From positions 94,945,319-95,009,318 of the forward strand of contig CP136066.1 of assembly GCA_032622095.1 (NCBI GenBank): a stretch of 64,000 nucleotides of DNA, given 5' to 3'. This DNA is from Siphonodentalium dalli (taxonomy: Eukaryota > Mollusca > Scaphopoda > Gadilida > Siphonodentaliidae). Within the stretch, counting starts at the first letter, position 1. Each line of letters opens with the position of its first letter. Under the pieces are notes generated by a model, which was not told the DNA's origin, searched no databases, and saw nothing but the letters and a program-made list of their open reading frames with translations. Below, in pieces: positions 24,759 through 37,830 of this stretch. The translations under genes and the position numbers were made by a program.

Positions 24759-26682
24759 CATCGGCTAGTATTGTATATAAGGTTACACTATATATATACG
24801 TGTTTGGCAATTGTCTTCGGATGAAGTTGTATATAGGGTGAATTACTTACAGGAGTCCTGAAGATGGAGTGAACATTTGGAGATGAGAAATTGTTTGATG
24901 TACTGTGTGCACCGCCACACATCACTGCGCGGGTAGAACAACGTGGATCCACCGAATACATCACTATACTTGTGGTCGATACGTGGTGGGGATGATATTG
25001 GGGGAAAAGGATTCAAAGTAAACTTCGATAAATTGTACGATTCTGCAAAAGTATTTTGCGACCATTCGCTTGCGATCGAAGAAGTCATAAAGAATATCGC
25101 GACGACTCGAGTGATCTTCTAAATTTATGTCATTTCTCAGAACTCCCATGACGAGCGTTAGAATCACACAAAACAATGACAGGCCCATGCAGAGCTAACG
25201 TCATCGAAATAGCATCTTCCAGCACGGTGACACAATATTTTTACACATGATCGTTATGATTCGTGCTATTATGTATGTACACTTGTACAACATTAAATGT
25301 CCATTTAATATTTTCAGTCACTGACTAATTTTGTATAGTGCATTGCTATACGGTCTTAATAACAATCTATGACATACACTTCGATTAAAATACTATAATT
25401 CATCACCATTTGGAACGTCTGTGTCTCAGAAGGTGTCCATAGAGTAATAGGAAATAGCTGAACTCATACATATATTGTCCCCGTTTCGCTCTCATAACGC
25501 AAAATAATTCAATATAATATATAGTTATTCCCCTTCCATTGAAAATAATAGTACCGTTCAGATGAAATATATGCACATAACACACGTTCACGTGTTATTA
25601 CACCGGATAAATTTGATAATACAATGTTAATGTTTTGGTGCTTCCTCTTTCAAATGGTATATACTATGGCATAAAATTTATAAAAATGTGATATGGGGTT
25701 TCGAAAATTAAGTGAGCTGTTGACACAATGAGTGGTATTAAGTTTTAATATGGTGCCATTTAGCATATCGTTCTCAATATTGACTATCGAAAACTTTTGT
25801 AAATTGATTTGTGCATAAGGATAACTGCACCGTGTGAATTTACTTCGTTCGTGTGGCGATATATAGTTCTGCCATATTTCCCAATAGCAACGTATAGTGA
25901 CTAGTTTAGCCATGTTATACTCCATTTGATTGTACTTCTTCGGGGCAGTTTCATGTCCATGGGCGATTTGTTACGCCCCTTGGTCATAATTTAGCTTTGA
26001 ATATGGAATATGATTCACTTGTATGCTGACTGAGTTCATGATAGAGCTCGATACGTATATGTACCATTTTAATGAATGATGGGATCAGATTACCTTATAA
26101 TATGTAGTCACAAATCATTTGAGCATTTGTTGATTAGGAACTGCGTCCGAGAAAGAATTTCCGGGTTCTGTGTTCTGAATTGCAGCTTTATACGACCATT
26201 TAAATAGCGTATCTGACGTTAAGATCACATATTATCGTATATTTTATACGACATTTTTGAACAAAGAATATTGTCCAACCAGCGATACGAATTTTCTTCA
26301 CATGGCCTAAAAGCTCATTTCTCATTGGCTTAGAGCAAGGATAAGAATTGTACTGGTGTAACCGACCTCGTAGATTACGAATTTGCAATAAAATGTTTTC
26401 GCGCCAAACTGAGATTTTATCGGTTTTATATATACGATTTCTTTGAATCCAACCGACGATATATATCTAAAATATATTTTGGGACTTCTGTCTGTCTGTT
26501 TGTTTGTTAGCTATGGCCGGGAAAACTGCCGGACGGATTGAGCCCAAACTTCCTATCTATGGGTAAAATCCACATGAAGTGTCATCGCACCGCTTCTGAT
26601 AACGTCAGAGCACTCCTTCTCCATACTCAGTCACCAAAATGACCGTCCTTGGCACTGTGGGGTTAATCGCGTTGATAGTTGA
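24759..26682. repeat. Segment alpha end and segment gamma start
   Basis: No gene is seen. 24759-25790 matches 16134-17158. 25860-26682 (gamma) matches 36275-37115, including CTGTCTGTCTGTTTGTTTGT near 26489. The frames present are short and lack recognisable domains. Confidence 0.6.
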
Positions 26683-28011
26683 CTCATTCAGTGCCGGCGA
26701 CGTATATATACGTCGCCCGAAAAGCGCCAACCATTTGCCGACGACGTATATATACGTCGCCCAGAACATCTCGCTTAAAACATGCTCTACTGGGCGAAAA
26801 ACTCACTATTCCATTATTGGTGTACATGTTTAAAACACTGTGGATTACAAGTCACATCTTGGGATAATTTTCATCGGGTGGGGGGGGGTGAGTGGTGGCG
26901 GCTGGTATGTTTATACGCGCATGCGTAGATCCAATTTGTAAACCATGGCGTAGCCGAAGATATCTCCGTTCAAACGACGTATCGGGCAGCTCCGTATGTT
27001 GAGGCATTCGGGAGATAGAGCCGCCTGAATATAGGTGGTGAAAAATTGTGTGTTTTGTGGGCGTGACTAAAGTCTTGCAGAGTTCAAACTCTCTAAGAGG
27101 TCAACGTATACAGCGTCCAAATCTGTTAATTGGAGACCGATTTTGATTGCGTAAAAGGCGATTACTATCAAATCGGGCATGCCCTAGTCCATAGAACACT
27201 TGGTTTATCGCCAAACGATCGAGGAACACCGATTTGGACAACGCGCACATTACGTCAATCAAAATATGTACCTTAAGGGGTTCGCCAAATTACAATGATA
27301 AATTACTACAGGAAACATTGTCAATATATTGCTCTTACATGTTTTAAGATATCGAACGGACATTTGGTAGTGAGGGGTTTTTCGATGTGCTGAATTCGAT
27401 TGAATTGTCACCGAGTTACTCTGATAGCCCAAATTTGTGTCATTGACGCCATACATGTAGCTACGTGTACCGCACGAACGGGGAACTATATAGTATACGC
27501 CGCACAGCGAAAGTACGATTGTTGTAGGCCTTTAGAACGGACACAATTGATTTTCAAATTGTTTTCAGTTTTGCAATTTGCTTTTCTAGGAAATCGGTTA
27601 TTGTAAACGTCATCCCATTTAGAAAATTCGTTAGGTCTCACTAATCACCACCCCCCCCCCCCCCGCCCAATTCCGATCTTTGCCATAACATAATGCTATG
27701 TTATTCCACCAGCAAAAGTAATGCCTAAAACTACACAGAATATATTAGTTAGATGGCCACAAAAAACAACACATTTGCAATTTCATACAATCGGTGTTAA
27801 TTTGAAGTATTCGTTGCCATGGCAACGTGAAAGTTTGGAGCTGTGATGAACCTGTATTACCGGAATTGGACTATTAAAGAACTTCTTGAGTAGGGCCTAT
27901 ACTATCAATGTTTGCTGTCAATTCAATTCTTTCCATTGTTGAATAATCAAAGTAAATATCTAGTTAGTGTAAATGATAGCTTTTCCCCCAGGAAACCTGG
28001 CACTGAATGAG
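26683..28011. mobile_element. piggyBac-like non-autonomous element (TTAA site)
   Basis: The inverted termini are CTCATTCAGTGCC at the left and GGCACTGAATGAG at the right. It is flanked by TTGA (26679-26682, a one-base decayed TTAA) and TTAA (28012-28015). The paralog at about 37110-37125 reads GATAGTTAAAGAGCG with no insert. Near the left end are two near-perfect palindromes built on CGACGTATATATACGTCG (26696-26717 and 26742-26759). The interior (poly-C at about 27650-27664) shows no transposase. Confidence 0.8.
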
Positions 28012-28774
28012 TTAAAGAGCGTTCGTATCTGCAGTGTCGTTGATAAAGAGCGTATACATGCGTGTTGTGTGATTCTTATGTCTGGGGACAGACGTGAGTG
28101 TGTCTGTATCCAGACATGAGCGTGTTGTGTGATTCTTATTTCTGTCTTCGTACTTAGGGGTTCCAGGGAACGGGGGAGATTTTCATCGGGTAAGTTTTTC
28201 CGCCCGAAGTGATCTTCACCTTGAAACGGGTGGGTACAAACGTACCTCTTTTAGGGACGGGTACCATCACGGGACGGGTACCATCATTTCTCTTGATTAA
28301 AAAGGCAGAATTATCTCAAATTAAATTTAAAAAGTAATGGATTTCGACGAAATTTGATACCTAGTGATACTTTTGTCGGGGGAGTGTTTTCGACGGGTCA
28401 AATCGTGACCCCGACCTGACCTTGACCTTCAAAATTGTCAATACAAGGTCAAAACGGGTCACCTGCTAATATATAGATGACAACTTGGTATGTGCTTGAG
28501 CTTGACTATATTTGCGAATGGCTGTTAATGTATATGTCGGTCTGTCTGCTATATAGAAATTAACGGGTGTCCACCAAGAGTGCCCGAAGGGGTCAAACAG
28601 CGTGGTATCTTTTCACGAGGATTAGTGGTGCGTTTCAATTATGGCGCTGTCCATCGACGTATATTATATTAAATATAGATCGATGCGCTGTCGAAGTCTA
28701 TATATGGAAGGCCAAATTCACATTTATTAATAATTGCGCCGGTGCGTAATCCAATTGCGCTGCAGTTGGATTAT
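28012..28774. repeat. Segment gamma end and start of segment beta
   Basis: No gene is seen. 28012-28728 matches 37115-37830. It includes a duplicated GAGCGTGTTGTGTGATTCTTAT motif region (about 28050-28140) and a short inverted repeat CATCGACGTAT/ATAGATCGATG (28652-28685). From about 28729 the sequence matches 45390 onward. Confidence 0.55.
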
Positions 28775-28782
28775 GCTTCAGC

Positions 28783-28931
28783 CAGGGGTGGCGCCAGGAT
28801 TTCTCCGACGCAGGGGTTATGATCCCACGACAGTGTGCTATAGCTACCGCTGGCTGAAACTGCATGCAGACCTCCCCGAAAGGGGGCTATAGCCACCCCG
28901 CACAGCCCCCTCCCCTGGCGCCACCCCTATA
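28783..28931. mobile_element. hAT-like MITE with 8-bp TSD
   Basis: A 149-bp element with inverted ends CAGGGGTGGCGCCAGG and CCTGGCGCCACCCCT, flanked by GCTTCAGC (28775-28782 and 28932-28939). An 8-bp TSD and a CAGGG start are hAT-like. Paralogs are at 46730-46879 and 53063-53649. The right end carries ATA after CCCCT, a decayed terminus. Confidence 0.7.
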
Positions 28932-28939
28932 GCTTCAGC

Positions 28940-30094
28940 GTTATTGGATAACGCTTCAGTCCAATTAATAATACATGTAAATTTGGCCCTCATATATAGA
29001 AGTCAGGCATGGGAAAAGGCCAGAATCGGCGATATAGTTTATGTCGTTGATTTCCATCAAACTGATATTACAGTCTATATAGTAATATCCGCGGGTTATA
29101 CACGGAATATAATGGTGTGGTCTAAAGATGTCTAAGGTGTAGGGAGGGTGCTGGCAGACAATTATAATAATTCATAGCACATTTTGTCGCCAATTTATAC
29201 CAAACGTATACGTGTAACTTATCGCCGGTATTCTCTAAACTTTGATGTAGGCAGCCTATGTATGATAAGGAATACAATGCATGATGTATTTTCAATTTTC
29301 TGAAGTAGCGTCAACGGGTCAGTGATGGTGTCCGTATGGACACAAGGAGAATTGTCACACGGAGCGGCTCATATCCAATACACATATTATACAGGTAATA
29401 AATAAAAACGATTGTGACGATAACGATATACACAATGCACCTCACAAACTTGTGTCTTTTCGTGCATGGTGTACGTCCGCTCTCCTATATAGAGAGGAAC
29501 CCGATAACCTGATCGTGTATCTGGGAAAGTTTGTCAGTTGCTTTCCGGGTGTCAGTGGTGTCTACGTGTTGTGGTGTGATTTCATAGTGAAGTTAGCCTT
29601 TCAGAGTCTTTCTCCGCTAAAATAATTAATGTGTGTTGAACCATCGACGTATATAAATACAGATCGATGGTTGAACTTATTATCTGAACAGTTCCCACCA
29701 ATGAATATGCATCATTCAGCTATTGAATTATCTGTTTTGTATCTGTTTTATTATCTGAACACCCATTTAAATGAACAACGCGACCACATGTCGTTTATTA
29801 ACTTGTCACCTGACCATTTCCAGATGACAACTAAAACATGCTTGATGGGACCTATATACACGAAATATAATGGCTCAGCACAGACTTGGAAGTACAGTAC
29901 CCCGTCCCATGCAGGTTGGCCTAAATTGCCGGAAATGGTGTATTGCTACCTTAGGGTAAACTTGAAAAGTTGAAAAGCTTGAGGTACGAGTTGGATTAAT
30001 TCAGTCAGTAAATTTCATCTGAATTCAACGTTTTCAGATATTTACTGGTAATTACGTTGAAAGGCAAAGCAGGACATTCTATTCTTAAATGTTA
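28940..30094. repeat. Segment beta upstream of U1 copy E
   Basis: Matches 46888-48063 and, in part, 53658-55170. The frame at 29629-29973 (114 codons) recurs at 47587-47922. The two differ at about eight amino acids out of about 110, with most base changes altering the residue and the third copy near 54990 frameshifted, so I do not call a gene. It begins near a palindromic CCATCGACGTAT/ACAGATCGATGG (29641-29670). Confidence 0.6.
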
Positions 30095-30226
30095 AAGGGT
30101 GAGCGCGAACGCAGACCCCATGACGCATAAATAATGCAGTCGAGTAATCGCTATAGGGTCATCCAAACCGAAATGCAATGGCAACGACTCGCCCAGATCG
30201 CGGTTTCTCCTCTGCCAGGTAAGTAT
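30095..30226 (-). pseudogene. U1: U1 snRNA pseudogene, type II, copy E
   Basis: A 132-nt minus-strand type-II U1. The 5' end (ATACTTACCTGGCAG) and stem-loop IV are kept. Stem-loop III is deleted (CGATTACTCG remains) and most of stem-loop I is gone, so the U1-70K site is missing. The U1A target is the type-II form ATTGCAT. Confidence 0.8.
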
Positions 30227-30285
30227 GTTTAAGCACGGAATCTATTCCGGCCAGTATACAGCGGCGCAGCTAGGTATATTATAAA

Positions 30286-31441
30286 CAAGAGGTGGCATCA
30301 GAGATGCTGTGTCTCGTTTTCGGTGGCTTACCGCCGGTGGCTACCGCCAATTGGTGTGCATCAGTATCGGTAGACTAATTAATAGGTAAAATCGGTTAAT
30401 ATTTGTTCAAGTTATCGCGCTAACGAGCTAAAAATTCACGAAAAATGACTAACTAAGGGCCATAACTCTATCAAATTTTATCGGGCCAGGCTGGTTTTCG
30501 AAGAACGAGCAAAAAATTAATGAAAATTTACGAATTAAGGGCCATAACTCTATCAAATTTTATTGGGCCAGGCTGGTTTTCGAACTCGTCCAGGATATTA
30601 TTGGAAGACACCTATATACCAAATTTTAGTTGAATCGGATGACGTTTGTTGAAGTTATCGCGCTAACGAGCTAAAAATTCACGAAAAATGACAAATTAAG
30701 GGCCATAACTCTATCAAATTTTATCGGGCCAGGCTGGTTTTCGAACTCGTCCAGGATATTATAGGAAGACACGTATATACCAAATTTTAGTTGAATCGGA
30801 TGACGTTTGTTGAAGTTATCGCGCTAACGAGCTCAAAATTCGTACAAAATGACTACTTAAGGACCATAACTCTATCAAATTTTATCGGACCGGGCCGGTT
30901 TTCTAACTCGTCCGAGGTATTCCTGGGAGACACCTATATATCAAAATTTCAATCAAATAGGATGATGTTTGTTAAATTATCGCGCTAACGAGCTGAAAAT
31001 TTGTGAAAAAATGACTAATTAAGGGCCATAACTCTATCAAATTTTATCGGACCTGGCCTGTTTTCGAACTCGACCGAGATATTCTTGGGAGACACATATA
31101 TACCAAATTTCAATCAAATCGGATAACGTTTATTGAAGTTATCGCGCTAACGAGCTGAAAATTCGTGAAAAATGACTAATTAAGGGCCATAACTCTATCA
31201 AATTTTATCGGACCAGGTCGGTTTTCGAACTCGTCCGAGATATTCTAGGGAGACACCTATATCCCAAATTTCAATCGAATCAGAAAACGTTTGTTGAAGA
31301 TGTTGCGCTAACGAGCCTAAAATCAGTGAAACATGGCAAAGGGCCATAACTCTGTAATAAATGTGCGGACGAACCCGATTTTTTGTCTGCAGCTTACGTG
31401 CATGGATATGTACTCACACACCCAAAAAAAAACTCGACTAA
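30286..31441 (+). mobile_element. Helitron-like element with 161-bp tandem repeats
   Basis: It is inserted between TATTATAAA and TAAAATAGCGGC; the paralog near 17425 keeps the empty site TATAAATAAAATAGCGGC. The 3' end is AAACTCGACTAA before T. In the partner at 48237-49337 this end forms a hairpin (GTCGAGTTTT / AAAACTCGAC). The core is about six units of 161-162 bp (marker CGCTAACGAGC near 30660, 30822, 30983 and 31145) carrying GGGCCATAACTCTATCAAA. The 5' end is not a canonical TC. There is no coding capacity. Confidence 0.6.
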
Positions 31442-32874
31442 TAAAATAGCGGCTTTCATTTTACAAGAAATGGTTATCTTTTAACTAAAATATAGGATAA
31501 TTGTTATCCTGATATATAATTGGTTCAAAAGTATATCATATTTGGAATAATCAGAATAAATCCATGAAAATATTTTGCTGAGTGCTCACAATAAAATTTC
31601 TTTTTTGATACGTAAGTCACACGTTATACATATACGTAAGTCACACGTTATACATATACGTAAGTCATACGTTATACAGGGTAGAGTTCTTGTCCCTTAG
31701 CTGTGGAATGTTCTACGCATGCATAATTGAGTCAGTCAAAGACCAACTGAACAAACTTCATAATTATTCAGTTCCGCTCCGTTGAAATGTTTCTTGGTCC
31801 CTTAATCCCGTGACTTTGCGACAGGACAAATGAGGTTTCCATATACATAACAACTTTAGTAAATAAATTAAACACTAATATGACCATACGTAAACGTAAT
31901 AAAGCCCGCGTAGATTAAATCCATATGTCAGTTTGCGATCCAAATTATATTTATAATAAAAATCGCTTTTGAATTATCCCGGATACCTAACAACTAACAA
32001 AAATTCCTATTCAGAGACGTTGCGACAGGGCCAATGGGGTTCCCCTATAATTAAACAACTTTGGTAAACAAATTCAACGCTTCAAACCATCGTTATATAA
32101 ACGTTACTGTTACAGCTACATTACAAATCAAATTCTAATTAGTCCTATAAAATACCGAAGTCCATAAAAATCGTTAAGTCGTAAACATTGGAAAATGTAC
32201 CTGGCAGATGTTATAATGGTGTTAGTTTTTCAAAACTTTGAATTAAAAAAAAAAAATCGGTTTGTTAAATTGAGCAAGGAATTCAATCTAAATAAAATAA
32301 ATAAAAACAATATATATAAATCAAAATGTTTCAATCATCAAAATGTGCTCGAAGCGCACAAAGGGGGCCGCCGCTAAATAATGGCTCTATCTTAGATCAA
32401 AATGTAAGCGAAGTCCCACAAAGGGGACCACAGGACCTCCGACGCTGAATATTGGCTAGTTCAGTATAATAGAAGTAAGTTGCTTGAGTAGACTAACATA
32501 AGTGGTATTAATACTATTATAATATGTTAGGTAATGGGCTGGTTGACAGACTAATCAGGAAATAGTTAGAAATTATGGAATTGTGTTTATCCTGCACAAA
32601 TGAGATCATTCCCTGTCATATAAGTGATATCAGTAGAGTTTTATGCGGGTTTAGACCAAATTTAGTGAAATTTTGGGGGTGGGTGTAAAACAATTTGGTG
32701 TAAATTTTTTTTTTTTTTTTTTTGCAGATTTGGTGGTGATTTCCGCATGCAAATATACTTTTCCCCAAGAACGATAATCCAAGAAGTTGCGATTGAGAAA
32801 TTTCCCTGATCCCCAGCTGTGATCATAGGGTCATGCAAACCGAAGTAAGGAATTTTGTTTTGTTTTAATTATTA
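31442..32874. repeat. Segment beta end and start of segment alpha
   Basis: No gene is seen. Matches 49338-50820. It contains ACGTAAGTCACACGTTATAC tandem units (31610-31675) and two related lines with AAAATGTGCTCGAAGCGCAC / AAAATGTAAGCGAAGTCCCAC (about 32339-32440). From 32463 it matches the sequence flanking U1 copies A and B. Poly-T lies near 32707-32722. Confidence 0.6.
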
Positions 32875-33037
32875 TAGGGTGAGCGCGAACGCAGACCCCA
32901 ATACGCATAAATTATACAGTCGAGTTACCCACATTTGGGGTAATCGCTCGGGTCATCCAAACCGAAGTGCAATGGTAAGGACTCGCCAAGGGGCCACCGC
33001 CTTTTGTATCACGGTTAGCCCTCTGCCAGGTAAGTAT
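32875..33037 (-). ncRNA. U1: U1 snRNA-like gene, type I, copy F
   Basis: A full-length 163-nt minus-strand U1 with all landmarks (ACTTACCTG, ATTGCAC, AATTTATG, stem-loop IV). It has one extra change in the stem-loop I loop: the plus strand reads CCTTTTGTATC, giving GATACAAAAGG. The conserved upstream block is present. It lies 2.8 kb from the preceding type-II copy. Confidence 0.87.
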
Positions 33038-36000
33038 GCTTGAGCACGAAATCAATTCCGGCCAGTATACAGCGGCGCAGTGAATACATGTGGTGTCCAT
33101 TGTTAAAATTAATTATAAACCTTTTTATTTTTGAATGTTTTCGTCGTAATTCAACTCAGAAGTAAATTGAATGTTAGGCGTTTCCATACGTTGCGAAACT
33201 GTGGAAATAATACTGCATATTGTCAGATAAATGCATGAAATATCTGAGTCAGTACGAAAAATATAATGATATACGTCTAGCGTATGACTTTGGTAGAGTT
33301 ATCTCTCCTTAGTCTACATGGGTGATTATTTTTAACTGGCTGAAACGGGCGCAAATCGGCAAACCTCGGTTATTTCCGTACGCAAAACTATTTCTGCAAG
33401 AACGATAATCCGAGAAGTTGCGATTGGGGACTGCGCGGTCCCTGCACAAATGGGCCTGTATAGCCCCTTCAGATTCGACTTATTTGATTCCGAAATAAGT
33501 CAAGTGGAATTATACCCGTTATTCTGTCGGATGGCGCGGGCCACAATGAAAACACATAGATAAAGAGCGTACATCTAATCTGCAAATATATATTGAACCT
33601 AAATATTCACATTTATTTTATTCTGAAATAGGCCCATAGTGAGCTTATTTTAATTTGTGGTTTTGGTTTTATTTTGATAAAATAAAAATAAACCTCCACC
33701 AGGGCACCCCGAGTCACCACACCAAATTTGGTTGAAATCGGTCTTGGGGTCTGGGAGAACAATCCGAAGTGACATACGGACAGCCAGACAGACAGATCCT
33801 ACTCTTTTATATATATCGCGGCTAAATTTTATGACGTTTTGAAATTTATACGACAAAATAGAATCAACATTTATGCCTCGATGTTATAAAGTTACACTTT
33901 TACGACCTTTTTTCAGTGAGTCAAGAATACAGTTAGCTTGGTGACATTTTCGTTTTACCAAATCATAATCTTCAAAACCATGTATATATGGGGGTGTCGG
34001 CTTGTTGCATAGTAAATCACAGGCATTGACACTCGGTGTGAATGCACCATTAGAGTAATTTATTATTATTATTATAAGGGTGCATTCACACGGAGTGTCC
34101 ATTGTCTGTGAGTGCGAAGCTATATTATGGAATGGGAACCGGACTATCTAGTAATGGATAACCTTTGGCTGAGTTGACAGGGCACATGCTGGAGGGATAC
34201 ACGCCCATATATATGGACGGGCGGATTGACGCGTGTTCGAACGTGGACAAATAATGTGTCCACAAATGAATTCTATACATAGCTAGGGTTAAATTCATTT
34301 CAAGATTTATACACTCACAATAAACGATTTATGTGATTAATGCATTTATTGTTGTCTAGCTCCATGCATAAATCGAGAGGATATTTGCAATGAATATACA
34401 TTGTATATAAAATATATACACAAACTATTGATAGTGTACAAATGGATTATATTGTTGATAATTACTGTACATGCCTCACGTAAATGGATTACCAGGGTCC
34501 ATTTGTCTTACTGTCTGTCAGCACTGTACCACAAACACGCACGTACAAACTTGAGGATAATTTGCGATAAGTGTTATTTTGAACCATTGGACACAACTAT
34601 TGGTCGACCCAACTCACACGCGAATTAACAGGAGATGTGATCGGAAATGGCACGAGTATATAGTATGTAGCTATGTGTAAATATATGTAGGCACATATAT
34701 ATAGACACCTTTTATCCTGGGTGAATTGAAGTGGAAAAGGGGGTATTCCACAGCCACATCCCATGGGTGTGGCTACAATGTCCTCAGAGCTGTCTCGTGT
34801 GTACAATATATAAGGAAGTGGTCTGGTCAGCGCCATTTAATTCCAAGAGCTCACATTCGAATGGATTAGAACACATATTGCACACCTGGTTGTTTGAGTA
34901 TAGGTTGTTTGTTTTGTTCAGATGGTGAGCTAGGATGCTAAGTATTTTGGTGGATTGTTCTTGGGGAAAGTTCCAGATATACCAATTTGAAGTTGGAGTT
35001 CTAACGTCGATGCTCACTTCAAATGCAAATTCGCGTGCGTCTTGGTTCTTAACTCGCAGCGTGAAGAATTGCTGCCAACAGGTCTTCTCTGGGGAAAATC
35101 TTGTATCGAGAAGATTGTACGGAAGTCTGGCGGATCATGCTGATGGAGTATTTACAAAATATCTCGAACAAACCCAGTCACGCGTTGGTGGAAGAGACTG
35201 CGTTGGAGAGTAGTCTTTGCAGAAAAACATATTTCAGTGAAGTCTAGTGCTCTACATGGAGATGGTTTGCAGAAGAAAATATGCAAGGAAATCTCAACAT
35301 CTACATGTAGCAGGCGCAGACACAATAAGGACAATATGCTTAATACCAAATCCCTGCTCGTGCGGGTCGTAAAACCTTAATTGGATACTTTTCACCTGTT
35401 CGATTTGCAATACTATTATTGACTTATCCATTATGAGTATTTATGTTGTGGAATCAGACACCATCATCGCATTTAAGCAGAATCTAGAGATAATCACATG
35501 AGGCATCTTAGATACATCTACGATGAATAACTTTATTATATAACAACATTATTGTTTTATACCATCAATTATAATGAGTTTTGTATAATTATGTACTATC
35601 GGACAATAGTCATAGGGACTTACTTCCGATATGTATATGTTATGTTATGTTATGTTATGTTAACAGTTCACACCCATATTGAGTTTTGGGAGGAACGATG
35701 CATTTGTGGATCTTGGTAAGGTCGTTGGATGGCACAATTGTAACGACGAACAACCTGCTACCATAAAGTATGCATTGCGCAAAGGTTTTACAATGATCTC
35801 CGATCGGTAATTATAGTCATTATACTCTTCTTATTGCGTTTGAGAATTACGAGGTGTGAACACTCTGAACTTTCTGATAATGAACAGTGCCCACACGGTT
35901 TGGTCGGAAGATATGGCGTATGAAGCAATTGAATATCTATTGTGTCAATGTAACGCTCGCAAATATATATAGCAACGTATATGTGTTGGATAAAATGCTA

Positions 36001-36272
36001 TAGTGTCTTCCATTGTCTGAGTGTCGCAGGAAATATTACCAAATATGTTAAGGCCACAGTACTGTCAAAACTAGAAAGCCGTCTCAAAAGCTTGTCTGTG
36101 TAGAATAACAAGTAAATGGGATGTAAATCCCCCCTGAATTCATTGCTCCCGTTCAATGGATACACGCAATGTATATATGATATCCACACATTAATCAAGA
36201 CATGCATGACTTGCACAGTTCTGCATGATACATGTCATTGATGATCCTAAGAGACCATGCAAATTCGTTCAA
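33038..36272. repeat. Segment alpha, third copy
   Basis: No gene is seen. Collinear with 6992 onward but shorter. The LINE tail is lost by a deletion at about 35743 joining ACAATTGTAAC to GACGAAC. TTGTAAC occurs at both ends of the missing part in the copy at 11013-11455. It ends near 36272, where segment gamma follows directly. Confidence 0.65.
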
Positions 36273-37830
36273 ATCATATAGTTCTGCCAGATTTCCCAAT
36301 AGCAACGTATAGTGACTAGTTTAGCCATGTTATACTCCATTTGATTGTACTTCTTCGGGACAGTTTCATGTCCATGGGCGATTTGTTACGCCCCCTGGTC
36401 ACAATTTAGCTTTGAATATGTAATATGATTCACTTGTGTGCTGACTGAGTTCATGATAGAGCTCGATACGTATATGTACAATTTTAATGAATGATGGGAT
36501 CAGATTACCTTATAATATGTAGTCACAAATCATTTGAGCATTTGTTGATTAGGAACTGCGTCCGAGAAAGAATTTCCGGGTTCTGTGTTCTGAATTGCAG
36601 CTTTATACGACCTTTTAAATAGCGTATCTGACGTTAAGAACTTAAGATCACATATTATTACTTCAAAAACCTCGTATATTTTATACGACATTTTTGAACA
36701 AAGAATATTGTCCAACCAGCGATACGAATTTTCTTCACATGGCCTAAAAGCTCACTTCTCATTGGCTTAGAGCAAGGATAAGAATTGTACTGGTGTAACC
36801 GACCTCGTAGATTACGAATTTGCAATAAAATGTTTTCGCGCCAAAATGAGATTTTATCGGTTTTATATATACGATTTCTTTGAATCCAACCGACAATATA
36901 TATCTAAAATATATTTTGGGACTTCTGTCTGTCTGTTTGTTTGTTAGCTATGGCCTGGAAAACTGCCAGACGGATTGAGCCCAAACTTCCTATCTATGGG
37001 TAAAATCCACATGAAGTGTCATCGCACCGCTTCTGAGAACGTCAGAGCACTCCTTCTCCATACTCAGTCACCAAAATGACCGTCCTTGGCACTGTGGAGT
37101 TAATCGCGTTGATAGTTAAAGAGCGTTCGTATCTGCAGTGTCGTTGATAAAGAGCGTATACATGCGTGTTGTGTGATTCTTATGTCTGGGGCCAGACGTG
37201 AGTGTGTCTGTATCCAGACATGAGCGTGTTGTGTGATTCTTATTTCTGTCTTCGTACTTAGGGGTTCCAGGGAACGGGGGAGATTTTCATCGGGTAAGTT
37301 TTTCCGCCCGAGGTGATCTTCACCTTGAAACGGGTACCCACAAACGTACCTCTTTTAGGGACGGGAACCATCACGGGACGGGTACCATCATTTCTCTTGA
37401 TTAAAAAGGCAGAATTATCTCAAATTAAATAAAAAAATTAACGGATTTCGACGAAATTTGATACCTAGGGTTACTTTTGTCGGGGGAGTGTTTTCGACGG
37501 GTCAAATCGTGACCCCGACCTGACCTTGACCTTCAAAATGGTGAATACAAGGTCAAAACGGGTCACCTGCTAATATATAGATGACAACTTGGTATGTGCT
37601 TGAGCTTGACTATATTTGCGAATGGCTGTTAATGTATGTCGGTCTGTCTGCTATATAGAAATTAACGGGTGTCCACCAAGAGTGCCCGAAGGGGTCAAAC
37701 AGCGTGGTATCTTTTCACGAGGATTAGTGGTGCGTTTCAATTATGGCGCTGTCCATCGACGTATAATATATTAAATATAGATCGATGCGCTGTCGAAGTC
37801 TATGGGAGGCCAAATTCACATTTATTTCAG
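36273..37830. repeat. Segment gamma, second copy (empty of the TTAA element)
   Basis: No gene is seen. Matches 25870-26682 plus 28012-28720, lacking the 1.3-kb TTAA element at about 37117. Similarity stops near 37830 (ATTCACATTTATT), where unduplicated DNA begins. Confidence 0.65.

Noticed and set aside
29629-29973. A 114-codon frame with a similar frame at 47587-47922, suggesting a gene
   Set aside because: Most differences between the two change the amino acid, a third copy near 54990 is frameshifted, no domain is seen, and it lies in a duplicated repeat.
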